DNA of 47,572 nucleotides, from contig WGNS01000059.1 of NCBI GenBank assembly GCA_016124415.1, positions 1 through 47,572 of the forward strand. Reading direction: 5' to 3'. Below the pieces are notes generated by a model. That model did no database searches. It was given only the letters and a program-made list of their open reading frames with translations, and had not been told where the DNA came from. Each line of letters starts with the position of its first letter. Position 1 is the first letter of the stretch. Of this stretch, positions 17,606 through 27,353 are shown piece by piece. The DNA is from Gammaproteobacteria bacterium. Lineage in GTDB: Bacteria > Pseudomonadota > Gammaproteobacteria > SZUA-140. The translations under genes and the position numbers were made by a program.

Positions 17606-18427
17606 TTAGAGTGGGTTCGCCGCCTGCTTCGGGTTTAGCAGCGCTTCGGGCAGCAGGGGTTTGATCTCCTGAAGGATTTCCTGGAAGACGCGCGGTGTGC
17701 CGGCCACGACCTGGCCCCTTTCCAGGTAGGCATTGCCTCCGGAAAAGTCGCTGACCATGCCGCCCGCCTCCTGGATCAGCAGAGCGCCGGCCGCCATATC
17801 CCAGGGTTTGAGGCCGATTTCCCAAAACCCGTCGAGACGTCCTGCGGCGACATACGCCAAGTCGAGCGCTGCGGAGCCGGGTCTGCGGATGCCGGAAGTC
17901 TTCAGCAACAACGCACGGAAGCACGCCAGATATTCGTCCAGATAGGCAAAGTCACGGAACGGGAAACCCGTGCCAAGCAGCGTGCCGTTCAATCCTTTGG
18001 CGCTGCTGACGCGCAGTCTGCGTTGGTTGCAGAACGCGCCGCCGCCACGGCTTGCCGTGAAGAGCTCCTGGCTGATGGGGTCGTAAATGACGGCCTGTTC
18101 GATTTCGCTCTGGTGGCGGAGCGCGATCGAGACCGCGAACTGGGGAAAGCCGTGCAGGAAATTGGTCGTGCCGTCCAGCGGGTCGATGATCCAGCAATAA
18201 TCGTTGCCGTCGCTCGCGCCGCCTTCCTCGGCGAGGATTGCATGGTCGGGGTAAGCCTGACGAATGACCTGGATGATCGCGGCCTCGGCGCGCTGGTCGA
18301 CCTCGCTGACGAAATCGTTGTTTCCCTTGGTGGCGACCTTCACGTCTTCGAGTCGGCCAAAGGCGCGTGTAATGACGGTGCCGGCCTGTCGGGCGGCCTT
18401 GACGGCTATATTAAGTGCAGGATGCAT
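17606..18427 (-). CDS. suhB: Inositol-1-monophosphatase family protein SuhB
   Basis: The 273-residue Mg2+-dependent phosphatase shows every metal-site motif: EEGG at about 66-69, WIIDPLDGTTNFLHGFPQFA at about 78-97, and WDMAAGALLIQEAGG at about 213-227. In E. coli SuhB also acts with the Nus factors in rRNA antitermination. It is divergent from trmJ and near isc, as in enterobacteria, which supports the symbol. The reading starts at ATG 18427. Confidence 0.94.
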   Translation of the reverse strand: MHPALNIAVKAARQAGTVITRAFGRLEDVKVATKGNNDFVSEVDQRAEAAIIQVIRQAYPDHAILAEEGGASDGNDYCWIIDPLDGTTNFLHGFPQFAVSIALRHQSEIEQAVIYDPISQELFTASRGGGAFCNQRRLRVSSAKGLNGTLLGTGFPFRDFAYLDEYLACFRALLLKTSGIRRPGSAALDLAYVAAGRLDGFWEIGLKPWDMAAGALLIQEAGGMVSDFSGGNAYLERGQVVAGTPRVFQEILQEIKPLLPEALLNPKQAANPL

Positions 18428-18667
18428 TAAGTGCTCTTTCCAAATTGGTGTCGTCGCATTCCGCGAAGCCTAAGGCGGTCGCCCGCCGAGTCTCGCAGAA
18501 CGCTGGAATATGACTGTCGAAATGTCCGCCAAGGGTACTCGATCGACCGGGGCGTCGACAAGGGAGCCGGGGAGCTATTCCGTTGTCGTTGCGTCGTTTG
18601 GTGTCTTTAGTCGGTCTCGGAGGCGGCCCGGCTTTTCAAAATCCTCGCCTTCAGGTAGGGTCGTTCG

Positions 18668-19411
18668 ATGTTCAACCATATCCGAATCGTACTCGTGCAT
18701 ACGACCCACCCCGGCAATATCGGGGCGGTCGCTCGCGCAATGAAGAATATGGGGCTCGCCGAACTTTGGCTCGTTGCGCCCAAGGTGTTCCCCAGTGCGG
18801 AGGCCACGGCCAGGGCGTCGGGGGCCGACGATCTGCTCGCGGCCGCCCGCGTCGTCGGGACCCTGGAGGAGGCGGTTGGCGACTGCGGTCTCGTGATCGG
18901 TGCCAGCGCTCGGCAGCGCACGCTGGATTTGGTTGAAGAGCCGCCTTGGGATGCCGCCGGCCGAGCGTTGACGGAGTCGTCGCAACATCCCGTGGCCTTC
19001 GTATTCGGTCGCGAGCATTCCGGGTTGTCCAACGCCGAGCTGGATCTTTGCCATCAGCGCCTCTGGATCCCCGTCACGGACGACTTCCCATCGTTGAATC
19101 TGGCCGCTGCGGTCCAGGTGGTGGTCTACGAGTTGCGCAAGAATGCGCTTGAGCGCGATAATACCCACCAAAAAGGTCGGGAACTTTCTTCCGAGGACGT
19201 TGCCCCATCAACGGAGATGGCGCGTTTTTATGAACACCTTGAAACCGTCCTCGAGGAGATCGGGTTTTTGAACCCCAGCAACCCGCGGAAACTCATGCGC
19301 CGGCTGCGCAGATTGTTTCAGCGGGCGCGTCCCGATCGCAACGAAATCAACATCCTGAGAGGGATACTGACTGCCGTGCAAGGCCTGTTGACCGGTCGAG
19401 GGCAAAACTGA
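18668..19411 (+). CDS. trmJ: tRNA (cytidine/uridine-2'-O-)-methyltransferase TrmJ
   Basis: The 247-residue SPOUT-fold enzyme methylates position 32 of the tRNA anticodon loop. Its N terminus IVLVHTTHPGNIGAVARAMKNMG (about 7-29) contains the Asn-x-Gly-x-x-x-R motif. VAFVFGREHSGLSNAELDLCH and IPVTDDFPSLNLAAAVQVVVYEL form the knotted SAM-binding site. The C-terminal helical part (about 165-245) is as in TrmJ. It is followed by a hairpin and then cysE; suhB and isc synteny matches E. coli. Confidence 0.93.
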   Translation: MFNHIRIVLVHTTHPGNIGAVARAMKNMGLAELWLVAPKVFPSAEATARASGADDLLAAARVVGTLEEAVGDCGLVIGASARQRTLDLVEEPPWDAAGRALTESSQHPVAFVFGREHSGLSNAELDLCHQRLWIPVTDDFPSLNLAAAVQVVVYELRKNALERDNTHQKGRELSSEDVAPSTEMARFYEHLETVLEEIGFLNPSNPRKLMRRLRRLFQRARPDRNEINILRGILTAVQGLLTGRGQN

Positions 19412-19424
19412 CCCGTGTCGTACG

Positions 19425-19452
19425 CCGGTTCCGTTGTTGCCGGAACCGGTTT
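19425..19452 (+). terminator. Probable terminator of trmJ
   Basis: CCGGTTCCG pairs perfectly with CGGAACCGG around a seven-base loop and is followed by TTTCT. The T tract is short, so termination may be partial. Confidence 0.65.
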
Positions 19453-19543
19453 CTACGGCCCCGGGGGCGCGGATATTTCGGTTTCAGTGCCTGCTTAATT
19501 CACGTTTTTCCAGGGCCTGACACAAAAACCCTACAAATGAGTA

Positions 19544-19549
19544 TATAAT
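19544..19549 (+). promoter_or_regulatory. Candidate -10 box of cysE
   Basis: A perfect TATAAT lies about 34 bp before the cysE ATG in an AT-rich stretch. The nearest -35-like element, CTGACA (19517-19522), is 21 bp away, longer than ideal, so an activator or a weak promoter is likely. Confidence 0.4.
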
Positions 19550-19582
19550 GCCTGAAACATCTGCTATGGAATTGTGGTCTCA

Positions 19583-20359
19583 ATGTTCAAGCATCTGAGA
19601 GAAGACATCGCCTGCGTGTTCGATCGCGATCCTGCGGCGCGTAGCGTCTTCAGCGTCGTGACGACGTATGCCGGAGTGCATGCATTGATTCTGCATCGGG
19701 TGAGCCACCGATTGTGGAGTTGGGGTTTGCGGTGGCCGGCGTCGTTTTTGGCGGCGGTATCGCGCTTTCTGACGGGCATCGAGATTCATCCCGCCGCCCG
19801 GATCGGCCGGCGCTTTTTTATCGACCACGGCATGGGCGTGGTGATTGGAGAGACCGCCGAGATCGGCGACGATTGTACGCTTTACCACGGGGTCACGCTC
19901 GGCGGCACCAGCTGGGAAAAGGGCAAGCGTCATCCCACTTTGTGCAATAACGTCATTATCGGTGCCGGGGCGAAAGTGCTCGGACCGATCACCGTCGGCG
20001 AGGGTGGGCGCGTGGGTTCGAATGCGGTCGTGACGAAAGACGTGCCCCCCGGGGCGACCGTGGTCGGCGTGCCGGGACATGTCGCCAAGCGTGCCCGAAA
20101 GTCCGGGGATGAAGAGCGGCGCCGCGAGTTTGCCCGCAAAATCGGTTTTGAGGCCTATGGCGCCTCGCAAGACCTCGACGACCCGGTCGCGAGGTCCGTA
20201 CACAGTCTGCTTGACCACGTGCATGCGCTGGATCTAAGGATCGAGACGATGCGCGCGGAAATGGAGCGGCATGGCCTGAAAGTCCCTGAGGACGTCAAGG
20301 AACCCGAGCTTTGTGAGCTCGATGAACCCCCTCCTCAGGGGAAATCGGCCAATGGGTAA
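19583..20359 (+). CDS. cysE: Serine O-acetyltransferase
   Basis: The 258-residue cytosolic enzyme makes O-acetylserine, the acceptor for sulfide in cysteine synthesis. A helical N-terminal region (about 1-65) is followed by the left-handed beta-helix with hexapeptide repeats and the catalytic segments [18 protein letters not shown] and [18 protein letters not shown] (about 80-120). I chose ATG 19583 over a GTG three codons upstream. The gene leads straight into iscR; its stop codon overlaps the IscR operator. The cysE-isc order is known from other gammaproteobacteria and ties cysteine supply to cluster assembly. Confidence 0.93.
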   Translation: MFKHLREDIACVFDRDPAARSVFSVVTTYAGVHALILHRVSHRLWSWGLRWPASFLAAVSRFLTGIEIHPAARIGRRFFIDHGMGVVIGETAEIGDDCTLYHGVTLGGTSWEKGKRHPTLCNNVIIGAGAKVLGPITVGEGGRVGSNAVVTKDVPPGATVVGVPGHVAKRARKSGDEERRREFARKIGFEAYGASQDLDDPVARSVHSLLDHVHALDLRIETMRAEMERHGLKVPEDVKEPELCELDEPPPQGKSANG

Positions 20360-20383
20360 TACTTGACTATTTTAGTCAAGTAT
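20359..20383. promoter_or_regulatory. Type-1 IscR operator
   Basis: ATACTTGACTA and TAGTCAAGTAT are perfect 11-bp arms around TTT. This matches the type-1 IscR consensus (GACT...AGTC core, AT-rich centre) in full. It overlaps the last base of the cysE stop and includes TTGACT, which can serve as the -35 of the iscR promoter, with a TAACAG-like -10 at 20385-20390. The [2Fe-2S] form of IscR should repress the operon here. Confidence 0.88.
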
Positions 20384-20436
20384 GTAACAGTTGCATTACT
20401 GAATGAAGTGGTCATTCAAACAGGGGAGTCCCGCCT

Positions 20437-20910
20437 ATGAAACTCACGACTAAAGGGCGCTACGCCGTTACGGCCATGCTCGATCTGGCTCTGCATGCTA
20501 CGGAAACGCCGGTCCCGCTCGCGGATATCTCGCAGCGCCAGGCGATCTCGCTGTCCTATCTTGAACAATTGTTCGCCAAGCTGCGCCGGCAATCGCTGGT
20601 TCAAAGCGCGCGCGGCCCGGGTGGCGGCTACCGCCTGAGCCGGGATCCGGATGAGATCACGGTCGTCGAGATCATCAATGCCATCAACGAAAACGTCGAT
20701 GCCACCCGTTGCGGCGGTTTGGGCAATTGTCAGGAGAATCAGCCCTGTCTGACCCATGTGCTGTGGAAGGATCTGAGTGAACAGATTCACTCGTTCCTGG
20801 CCGGAATCAGTCTCGGCGATCTCGTGGACAAGAAGGACGTTCAGGTGATTCGCAGCCGTCAGGACGATATCCAGCAGGGTAAACCCGTCAGTCAGGTCGT
20901 GCTTAGCTGA
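20437..20910 (+). CDS. iscR: Fe-S cluster regulator IscR (Rrf2 family)
   Basis: The 157-residue regulator has the Rrf2 winged helix ([19 protein letters not shown] start; recognition region [15 protein letters not shown] at about 37-51; wing [10 protein letters not shown]). The cluster ligands Cys92, Cys98, Cys104 and His107 are all present at the same numbers as in E. coli. With a cluster it should bind the type-1 site 54 bp upstream and shut down its own operon. GGGGAGTCCCGCCT precedes the ATG. Confidence 0.97.
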   Translation: MKLTTKGRYAVTAMLDLALHATETPVPLADISQRQAISLSYLEQLFAKLRRQSLVQSARGPGGGYRLSRDPDEITVVEIINAINENVDATRCGGLGNCQENQPCLTHVLWKDLSEQIHSFLAGISLGDLVDKKDVQVIRSRQDDIQQGKPVSQVVLS

Positions 20911-20950
20911 GATCGATCCTCAGGCGTAGTTGGATCGACTCACTGGGAAT

Positions 20951-22117
20951 ATGTCCGCGTATTTCGACCACAACGCGACGACTCCGGTAGATGAAAGGGT
21001 CGTCGAGGCCATGTTGCCCTATTTTCGAGGGCGATACGGCAATCCTTCCAGTCTGCATCGGCTGGGGCGATTGTCTCGTCAGGCCGTGGAACAGGCCCGA
21101 GATCAGGTTGCCGGTCTTGTCGGCGCCCATCCCGGGCAGGTCATTTTCACGAGCGGCGGTACGGAGGCGAACAATCTCGCCTTGCGCGGCCCGAATGTCG
21201 GCCGCCTCGTGGTCAGCGCCGTCGAGCACGCATCGGTCATGATGCCGGCGCGGTTTCTCGAGTCGACGGGATGCGAGCTGTTCGTTGCCGGTGTCGACCC
21301 TCAGGGGCGGCTTGATCGTGTTTTGCTCGAGGCGTATCTTCACGACGCCGGGGCGCGCCCATCGGCTGGATCGGGGCTGGTTTCCGTCATGCTGGCGAAT
21401 AACGAGACGGGGGCGCTACAGGATATTTCCTCGATCGCGGCACTGGCGCGGGAGCATGGTTATCTGGTGCATAGCGATGCCGCTCAGTCTGCGGGCCGGA
21501 TTCCAGTTCGCTGGGAGGCGCTGGGCATCCATATGATGACCTTGTCCGCGCACAAGATGTACGGTCCCAAGGGCGTCGGCGCCCTGATCGTGGATAAGGC
21601 CATCGAATTGACGCCCCAGATGTTGGGCGGTGGCCACGAGTCCGGATTTCGCGCCGGGACCGAGAATCTGGCCTCCATTGTCGGCTTCGGTGCGGCTGCC
21701 GAGCTTGCCCGAGGCCTCGTTGAAAGGAGAAGCGAACACCTTAAGGAGTTGAGGTCTCGACTGGAACATCAGATTGCATCGTTGCCGGTCGTGACTTATT
21801 CGGCCGACGCCGAACGCTTGCCCAATACGGTTTGTTTTTCCGTGCCCGGAATCGACGGCGAGACATTGGTCATGCAACTCGACCGGGCCGGGTTCGCGGT
21901 CTCGAGCGGTTCAGCTTGCGACAGCGGCGGTCGCACCCCAAGCCATGTGCTGATGGCGATGGGCGTTTCGGCCGAATTGGCCGGCTGTGCCATTCGGATC
22001 AGCTTGGGGGTCGACAATACGATCGACGATGTAGACGCCTTCGTCGTAGCGTTGGCCGGATTGATCGATCGGTTCACGCCGCGACAGGCGGCCCGGACCG
22101 TCGCAACGGTATCTTGA
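20951..22117 (+). CDS. Cysteine desulfurase, first of two in the isc operon (NifS-like)
   Basis: The 388-residue PLP enzyme converts cysteine to alanine and an enzyme persulfide. Visible motifs are [14 protein letters not shown] at the start, VEHASVM (PLP-stacking His), SDAAQSAG, the PLP lysine in [14 protein letters not shown], and the catalytic Cys323 in [15 protein letters not shown]. It lacks the conserved [10 protein letters not shown]...W tail of the neighbouring IscS, which in E. coli contacts IscU, so it may serve another acceptor. I chose ATG 20951 over an upstream TTG. iscS begins 23 bp after the stop. Confidence 0.9.
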   Translation: MSAYFDHNATTPVDERVVEAMLPYFRGRYGNPSSLHRLGRLSRQAVEQARDQVAGLVGAHPGQVIFTSGGTEANNLALRGPNVGRLVVSAVEHASVMMPARFLESTGCELFVAGVDPQGRLDRVLLEAYLHDAGARPSAGSGLVSVMLANNETGALQDISSIAALAREHGYLVHSDAAQSAGRIPVRWEALGIHMMTLSAHKMYGPKGVGALIVDKAIELTPQMLGGGHESGFRAGTENLASIVGFGAAAELARGLVERRSEHLKELRSRLEHQIASLPVVTYSADAERLPNTVCFSVPGIDGETLVMQLDRAGFAVSSGSACDSGGRTPSHVLMAMGVSAELAGCAIRISLGVDNTIDDVDAFVVALAGLIDRFTPRQAARTVATVS

Positions 22118-22140
22118 AATATTTGAGTGAGAACCAGGTA

Positions 22141-23361
22141 ATGACGATTGCTTTGCCCATTTACTTCGACTATTCCGCCACCACGCCGGCCGACCCCCGC
22201 GTCGCCGAAAAGATGATGGCCTGCCTGACGTTGGACGGAAACTTCGGTAACCCTGCGTCGCGCTCTCATGTCTTCGGGTGGCGAGCGGAGGCGGCGGTCG
22301 AAGAGGCTCGTGCTCAGGTTGCGGCATTGATCGGCGCGGATCCCAGGGAGATCGTCTGGACCTCGGGCGCGACCGAATCGGATAACCTCGCCATCAAAGG
22401 TGCGGCGCATTTCTATCGCCAGAAGGGTAATCACATCATCACGATGCGCACCGAACACAAGGCCGTGCTCGATACCTGCCGGCAGTTGGAGCGCGAGGGT
22501 TTCCAGGTCACTTATCTCGATCCTGAACCCGATGGTCTGCTCGATCTCGATAAGTTGGCCGCGGCGATTCGTCCGGATACGACCTTGATCTCCGTCATGC
22601 ACGTCAACAATGAAATCGGCGTCATTCAGGATATTGCAGCGATCGGCGAGCTGGCGCGTGAACGTGGGGTACTGTTCCATTGCGACGCGGCGCAGAGCGC
22701 CGGCAAGGTGCCGATCGATCTGTCGACGACGAAGGTCGACCTGTTGTCGCTGTCGGCGCATAAGATTTACGGCCCCAAGGGCATCGGCGCGCTTTACGTG
22801 CGGCGCAAGCCTCGCGTCCGGATCGAGGCCCAGATGCACGGCGGCGGCCATGAGCGCGGTATGCGTTCCGGTACGCTTGCGACGCATCAGATCGTCGGTA
22901 TGGGCGAGGCCTTCAGGATCGCCGCCGAGGAAATGGCGGCCGAGAACGAACGCATCCTTGGCTTGCGGCAGCGTCTTTGGAACGGTTTCAAGGACATCGA
23001 GGAGGTCTATGTGAACGGCGATCTGGATCGCCGCGTCGCCGGCAATCTCAATGTCAGCTTCAATTTCGTGGAAGGCGAGTCGCTGATCATGGCGCTCAAG
23101 GACATTGCGGTGTCGTCGGGTTCCGCCTGTACATCGGCCAGCCTCGAACCTTCTTACGTATTGCGCGCCCTGGGGCGCAACGATGAACTCGCGCACAGCT
23201 CTTTGCGCTTCACGATCGGACGTTTCACGACGGCGGAGGAGATCGACTATGCGGTCGATCTGGTCTGTAAGAGCGTCGAACGTTTGCGTGATCTCTCGCC
23301 GCTTTGGGAGATGTACCGCGATGGCATCGACTTGAACACGGTGCAGTGGGCCGCACACTAG
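22141..23361 (+). CDS. iscS: Cysteine desulfurase IscS
   Basis: The 406-residue protein is the housekeeping desulfurase that passes sulfur to IscU, TusA and tRNA thiolation. It begins [17 protein letters not shown]; it has [10 protein letters not shown], the PLP lysine in [15 protein letters not shown], and the catalytic Cys330 in [21 protein letters not shown]. The C-terminal [18 protein letters not shown] is the IscU-docking tail. I chose ATG 22141; a longer in-frame reading would overlap the upstream desulfurase. iscU follows after 51 bp. Confidence 0.97.
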   Translation: MTIALPIYFDYSATTPADPRVAEKMMACLTLDGNFGNPASRSHVFGWRAEAAVEEARAQVAALIGADPREIVWTSGATESDNLAIKGAAHFYRQKGNHIITMRTEHKAVLDTCRQLEREGFQVTYLDPEPDGLLDLDKLAAAIRPDTTLISVMHVNNEIGVIQDIAAIGELARERGVLFHCDAAQSAGKVPIDLSTTKVDLLSLSAHKIYGPKGIGALYVRRKPRVRIEAQMHGGGHERGMRSGTLATHQIVGMGEAFRIAAEEMAAENERILGLRQRLWNGFKDIEEVYVNGDLDRRVAGNLNVSFNFVEGESLIMALKDIAVSSGSACTSASLEPSYVLRALGRNDELAHSSLRFTIGRFTTAEEIDYAVDLVCKSVERLRDLSPLWEMYRDGIDLNTVQWAAH

Positions 23362-23412
23362 GCCCTGCTCACCTTTTTGGTTACATCGTTATTCGTGTTT
23401 TAGGAGAACGAC

Positions 23413-23805
23413 ATGGCATACAGTGAAAAGGTCTTGGACCATTACGAGCACCCCCGTAACGTGGGTTCGTTTGATAAGGCCGATCTCAACGTAGGTACGG
23501 GCATGGTCGGCGCGCCCGCCTGTGGCGACGTCATGCGTTTGCAGATCAAGGTCAACGATGAGGGCATCATCGAAGACGCCCGCTTCAAGACCTATGGCTG
23601 CGGTTCCGCCATTGCTTCGAGTTCCCTGCTGACCGAGTGGGTCAAGGGTAAGACTCTGGAGCAGGCCACCGAGATCAAGAATACCCAGATCGCGGAAGAA
23701 CTGGCGTTGCCGCCCGTTAAGATCCATTGTTCAGTGTTGGCTGAGGATGCCATCAAGGCAGCCATTGCCGACTATATGGGCAAGCGATCACAGTCCGAAG
23801 GCTAG
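23413..23805 (+). CDS. iscU: Fe-S cluster scaffold IscU
   Basis: The 130-residue scaffold has all ligands: Cys37 and Asp39 in GAPACGDVM, Cys63 in YGCGSAIAS, His105 and Cys106 in [16 protein letters not shown] at 99-103 is the HscA-recognition motif. TTTTAGGAGAACGAC precedes the ATG, one of the best ribosome sites of the operon, as suits a protein made in quantity. Confidence 0.98.
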   Translation: MAYSEKVLDHYEHPRNVGSFDKADLNVGTGMVGAPACGDVMRLQIKVNDEGIIEDARFKTYGCGSAIASSSLLTEWVKGKTLEQATEIKNTQIAEELALPPVKIHCSVLAEDAIKAAIADYMGKRSQSEG

Positions 23806-23833
23806 TCCTGGCGAAGGAAGGAGAATTCGAGCG

Positions 23834-24157
23834 ATGGCGATTACCATGAGTCCCTCGGCCGTCAGGCACGTCAAAGGGTTTCTCGAAAGTCGCGGCAAGG
23901 GCGGCGGCTTGCGGCTGGGCGTCAAGACCTCGGGCTGCTCGGGGCTTGCCTATGTGCTCGAGGTCTTCGACGAGGTCGATAAGAACGACGAGGTCTTCGA
24001 CATAGAGGGAATTAAGATCGCGGTAGATCGCAAGAGCCTGATCTATCTCGACGGAACCGAACTCGATTATGTCCGTGAAGGGCTGAACGAGGGCTTCAAG
24101 TTCAAGAACCCCAACGAGAAAAACTCCTGTGGATGCGGCGAGAGCTTTAGCGTCTGA
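23834..24157 (+). CDS. iscA: A-type Fe-S carrier IscA
   Basis: The 107-residue protein carries the three invariant cysteines, Cys35 in [10 protein letters not shown], and Cys99 and Cys101 in NSCGCGESF. It transfers clusters or iron to target apoproteins. The ATG at 23834 starts the standard [13 protein letters not shown]; longer in-frame readings would overlap iscU. GAAGGAAGGAG lies upstream. Confidence 0.96.
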   Translation: MAITMSPSAVRHVKGFLESRGKGGGLRLGVKTSGCSGLAYVLEVFDEVDKNDEVFDIEGIKIAVDRKSLIYLDGTELDYVREGLNEGFKFKNPNEKNSCGCGESFSV

Positions 24158-24180
24158 TGACTTGCTGATACGTCACGGTG

Positions 24181-24720
24181 ATGAACACGGCACTGCAACA
24201 GGATCATTTTGCGCTTTTCGGACTGACCGCCACCTTTGATCTCGATACCGGCGACCTTTATCGGCGCTATCGGGATCTTCAACGCACGCTTCACCCCGAT
24301 CGCTTCGCCGGCGCCAGCCCGCAGGAGCGCAGGCTATCGGTTCAGATGGCCGCTCAGCTAAACGAGGCCTACAGTGTTTTGAGTCAGCCGCTGACTCGAG
24401 CCCGCTATCTGCTCGAATGCCGCAATCACCCCCCGCAGAGCAATCCCAAGGATCTGGATATCGGGTTCCTTCAGGAACAGATCCTGTTGCGCGAGGAGTG
24501 GGAAGATGTCCGGCGGGCCGGCGACCAAACGGCGATCGCCGAATTTCAGCTTGACCTGAAGCGTCGCATCGAGGCCGAGGAAGCCGAATTTTCCCGTTTG
24601 GCGTCCACGGTCGGCGGTGCGGACGCAGACCTTGAGCTTGCGCGTCAGGCCTTTTATCGTATGCAGTTTTATCATCGACAACTCGAAGACTGCCAGGCGT
24701 GGCAGCCGGCAGCTAACTAA
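24181..24720 (+). CDS. hscB: J-domain co-chaperone HscB
   Basis: The 179-residue protein delivers IscU to HscA and stimulates its ATPase. The J domain fills about 8-80 with the HPD motif at 38-40 (LHPDRFAG). The C-terminal helical domain (about 95-175) binds IscU. I chose ATG 24181, directly after a GTG in the same frame. hscA starts one base after the stop. Confidence 0.95.
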   Translation: MNTALQQDHFALFGLTATFDLDTGDLYRRYRDLQRTLHPDRFAGASPQERRLSVQMAAQLNEAYSVLSQPLTRARYLLECRNHPPQSNPKDLDIGFLQEQILLREEWEDVRRAGDQTAIAEFQLDLKRRIEAEEAEFSRLASTVGGADADLELARQAFYRMQFYHRQLEDCQAWQPAAN

Positions 24721-24721
24721 T

Positions 24722-26614
24722 ATGACCCTCTTGCAGATCAGTGAACCCGGGCGGAGTCCGGAGCCTCATGCGCGTAGGCGCGCCGCCGGTATAGACCTCG
24801 GTACGACCCATTCCCTCGTGGCTACGGTCGTCGACGGTCGGCCCGAGACGATCCCCGATGCCGACGGCCGAGTTTTACTTCCCTCCGTTGTCCGTTATCT
24901 GGCGGATGGGGCGCCCGCCGTGGTTGGAGACGCCGCGCGCGCGGCCCAGGCCGAGGACCCGCTCAATACCCTGGCCTCGGTCAAGCGCCTGATCGGTCGT
25001 TCCATCGACGAACTCCCGGAGTTCGCGAACCGTTCGCACTATGAATTCGCGGCCGGGGATTCGATCATGCCGAAATTCGCCACGGTCGCGGGCCCCATCA
25101 GCCCCGTTCAGGCCTCGGCCGAGATCCTGCGTGCGCTTGCGCTTCGTGCCGCCGGGACCTTGGGGGGGGCGCCCGAAGGTGTCGTGATTACGGTGCCGGC
25201 GTATTTCGACGACTCGCAACGTCAGGCCACGATCGATGCCGCCCGCATTGCCGGGCTCAATGTCCTGCGCCTGTTGAACGAGCCTACCGCGGCGGCTGTC
25301 GCCTACGGTCTCGACAGAGGCACCGAGGGCGTTCATGCCGTCTACGATCTTGGCGGAGGCACCTTCGATATCTCGATTCTGCGTTTCACCAAAGGCGTCT
25401 TCGAAGTCCTGTCCACGGCCGGAGACTCCGCGCTTGGGGGGGACGACGTCGATGCCCGTCTGGCGGCGTGGATTCGCGCTCAGGCCGGACTCGGCGACAA
25501 TCTCGATCACGGCGCGCACCGCCAATTGCTCGTTTTGGCAAGGGCGATCAAGGAAGGCTTGAGCGACCATGCGGAGATGGAGATCACATTGTCCCGACCC
25601 TCGGGTGAGAACTGGCTGGGGCGAATCACGCGTGCTCAATTCGAGGAGCTGATCGCCGATTTGATCGAGCGGACCTTGGCGCCTTGCCGACAGGCGGTCA
25701 AGGACGCGGGCATCGCCCTGGATGAGCTTACTGAGGTGATTCTGGTCGGTGGTTCGACGAGAATCCCGCTCGTTCGCGAGGCCGTTGCCAAGTTCTTCGG
25801 TCGCGAGGCTCATGTCGAGATCGACCCTGACCGTGTCGTCGCGCTCGGTGCCGCGATTCAGGCCGATATCCTGATCGGTAACAAGCCCGATAGCGACATG
25901 CTGTTGCTGGACGTTATCCCGCTCTCTCTCGGCATCGAGACCATGGGTGGACTGACCGAGAAGATCATTCCCCGCAACACGACGATCCCGGCCGTCCGCG
26001 CCCAGGACTTTACGACCTACAAGGACGGCCAAACCGCCTTGAGTCTGCATGTGCTTCAGGGCGAGCGCGAACTTGTGCGAGACAACCGCTCGCTGGCCCG
26101 TTTCGAACTCAGGGGCATCCCGCCGATGGTTGCCGGCGCGGCGCGTATCCGGGTGACTTTCCAGGTCGATGCCGACGGTCTTCTGAGCGTATCCGCACGC
26201 GAGCAGACTCAGGGTGTGGAGAGCCGTATCGAGGTCAAACCCTCTTACGGACTCAGCGACGAAGAGGTCGAGAGCATGCTGACCGCGGCAATGGATCATG
26301 CCCACGAGGATATGGATCAACGTCGCTTGCGCGAACTCAAGCTGGAGGCGAATCAAACCATGGAGGCGTTGACCGCGGCTCTGGCGAAAGACGGGGAGCG
26401 GCTGCTGGACGCCGGGGAACGGACCGATATCGCCGGCGCCTTGGCCCGCCTCCACGGGCTCAATCAGGGCGCAGACGAGACCGCGATCAGGGGCGCAATA
26501 GACGAACTCGATCGGGTTTCCACCGTATTCGCACAACGACGTATGGACGACGCTATCCGCAATGCCCTGTCGGGACACGGCGTCGCCGAATTTTCCGGAG
26601 ATCAGGATGCCTAA
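24722..26614 (+). CDS. hscA: Fe-S assembly chaperone HscA (Hsp70 family)
   Basis: The 630-residue specialised Hsp70 binds LPPVK of IscU and drives cluster release. The ATPase domain begins [16 protein letters not shown] (about 21-36) and includes [42 protein letters not shown] and [16 protein letters not shown]. The substrate domain (from about 400, [16 protein letters not shown]) and a helical lid follow. ATG 24722 overlaps nothing and gives the family N terminus; longer frames would run into hscB. The stop overlaps the fdx start. Confidence 0.97.
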   Translation: MTLLQISEPGRSPEPHARRRAAGIDLGTTHSLVATVVDGRPETIPDADGRVLLPSVVRYLADGAPAVVGDAARAAQAEDPLNTLASVKRLIGRSIDELPEFANRSHYEFAAGDSIMPKFATVAGPISPVQASAEILRALALRAAGTLGGAPEGVVITVPAYFDDSQRQATIDAARIAGLNVLRLLNEPTAAAVAYGLDRGTEGVHAVYDLGGGTFDISILRFTKGVFEVLSTAGDSALGGDDVDARLAAWIRAQAGLGDNLDHGAHRQLLVLARAIKEGLSDHAEMEITLSRPSGENWLGRITRAQFEELIADLIERTLAPCRQAVKDAGIALDELTEVILVGGSTRIPLVREAVAKFFGREAHVEIDPDRVVALGAAIQADILIGNKPDSDMLLLDVIPLSLGIETMGGLTEKIIPRNTTIPAVRAQDFTTYKDGQTALSLHVLQGERELVRDNRSLARFELRGIPPMVAGAARIRVTFQVDADGLLSVSAREQTQGVESRIEVKPSYGLSDEEVESMLTAAMDHAHEDMDQRRLRELKLEANQTMEALTAALAKDGERLLDAGERTDIAGALARLHGLNQGADETAIRGAIDELDRVSTVFAQRRMDDAIRNALSGHGVAEFSGDQDA

Positions 26615-26945
26615 ACTCATCTTTCTGCCGCATGAAGAAATATGCCCTGAAGGTGAGGTCATCGAGGTCGAGCCCGGCATCAGCGTCTGCGATGCGGCAT
26701 TGGCCCACGGCATTCCCATCGAGCATGCCTGCGAGAAATCCTGCGCCTGCACGACTTGCCACGTCTATGTCCGAGAAGGGTTGGCGTCGTTGGAATCCGC
26801 CACCGAGGACGAAGAGGATATGCTCGACAAGGCCTGGGGCCTTGAGCCCGATTCCCGCCTGAGCTGCCAGGCCATCGTCGGGGACGAGGACTTGACCATC
26901 GAAATTCCCCGTTACACCATCAATATGGTTTCCGAAGGACATTGA
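26607..26945 (+). CDS. fdx: [2Fe-2S] ferredoxin of the isc operon
   Basis: The 112-residue adrenodoxin-type ferredoxin supplies electrons for cluster assembly. The ligands are Cys42, Cys48, Cys51 (in [16 protein letters not shown]) and Cys87 (RLSCQA); Cys46 is the extra conserved cysteine. ATG 26607 lies 8 bp inside hscA, in another frame, with a GATCAGG ribosome site. Confidence 0.97.
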   Translation: MPKLIFLPHEEICPEGEVIEVEPGISVCDAALAHGIPIEHACEKSCACTTCHVYVREGLASLESATEDEEDMLDKAWGLEPDSRLSCQAIVGDEDLTIEIPRYTINMVSEGH

Positions 26946-26947
26946 AC

Positions 26948-27148
26948 ATGAGCCTGAAATGGACCGATTCGCTGGACATCGCGATTGCCTTGGAGGAGAC
27001 GTACCCGGATGTGGACCCGATGTCGGTTCGTTTTACCGATTTGCGTGACTGGGTGCTCGGCCTCGACGAATTCGGCGACGATCCCGAGCACTGCGGCGAG
27101 AAGATTCTGGAGGCGATTCAGATGGCGTGGATGGATGAGCACGGCTGA
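26948..27148 (+). CDS. iscX: IscX (YfhJ), small acidic Isc protein
   Basis: The 66-residue acidic protein begins MSLKWTDSLDIAIALEE and contains DVDPMSVRFTDLRDWV and DDPEHCGEKILEAIQMAW, all family hallmarks. IscX binds IscS and iron and tunes cluster assembly. The ATG follows the fdx stop by 2 bp, so it is translationally coupled. It is the last gene of the operon. Confidence 0.96.
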   Translation: MSLKWTDSLDIAIALEETYPDVDPMSVRFTDLRDWVLGLDEFGDDPEHCGEKILEAIQMAWMDEHG

Positions 27149-27198
27149 CAAAAACGCGCTTCCATTTTATGCGTGGTCGCCAGGGACTATTGGGGTAC

Positions 27199-27249
27199 GC
27201 AAATCACGTGTATTTAAGACGAAGGGAGTTCCTTCCTGATATGATTTGC
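27199..27249 (+). terminator. Possible 3' hairpin of the isc operon
   Basis: GCAAATCA (27199-27206) pairs with TGATTTGC (27242-27249), and GAAGG/CCTTC forms an inner stem. No T run follows. It lies 50 bp after iscX and may be an end-of-operon stabiliser rather than a true terminator. The rest of the 205-bp gap before the efflux operon shows nothing certain. Confidence 0.3.
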
Positions 27250-27353
27250 CATCGGCCGCATTGACGATCCGGGTTGGGCGTCGAAGGCCGACATAAACAT
27301 TTTCCCGTTAAAGATTTTTTGGTTCGTCGACCGCCTTCGGATTCCGCACCTGA

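Noticed and set aside
21832..22140. N-terminally extended IscS
   Set aside because: It would overlap the upstream desulfurase by about 290 bp in another frame; the family start is at 22141.
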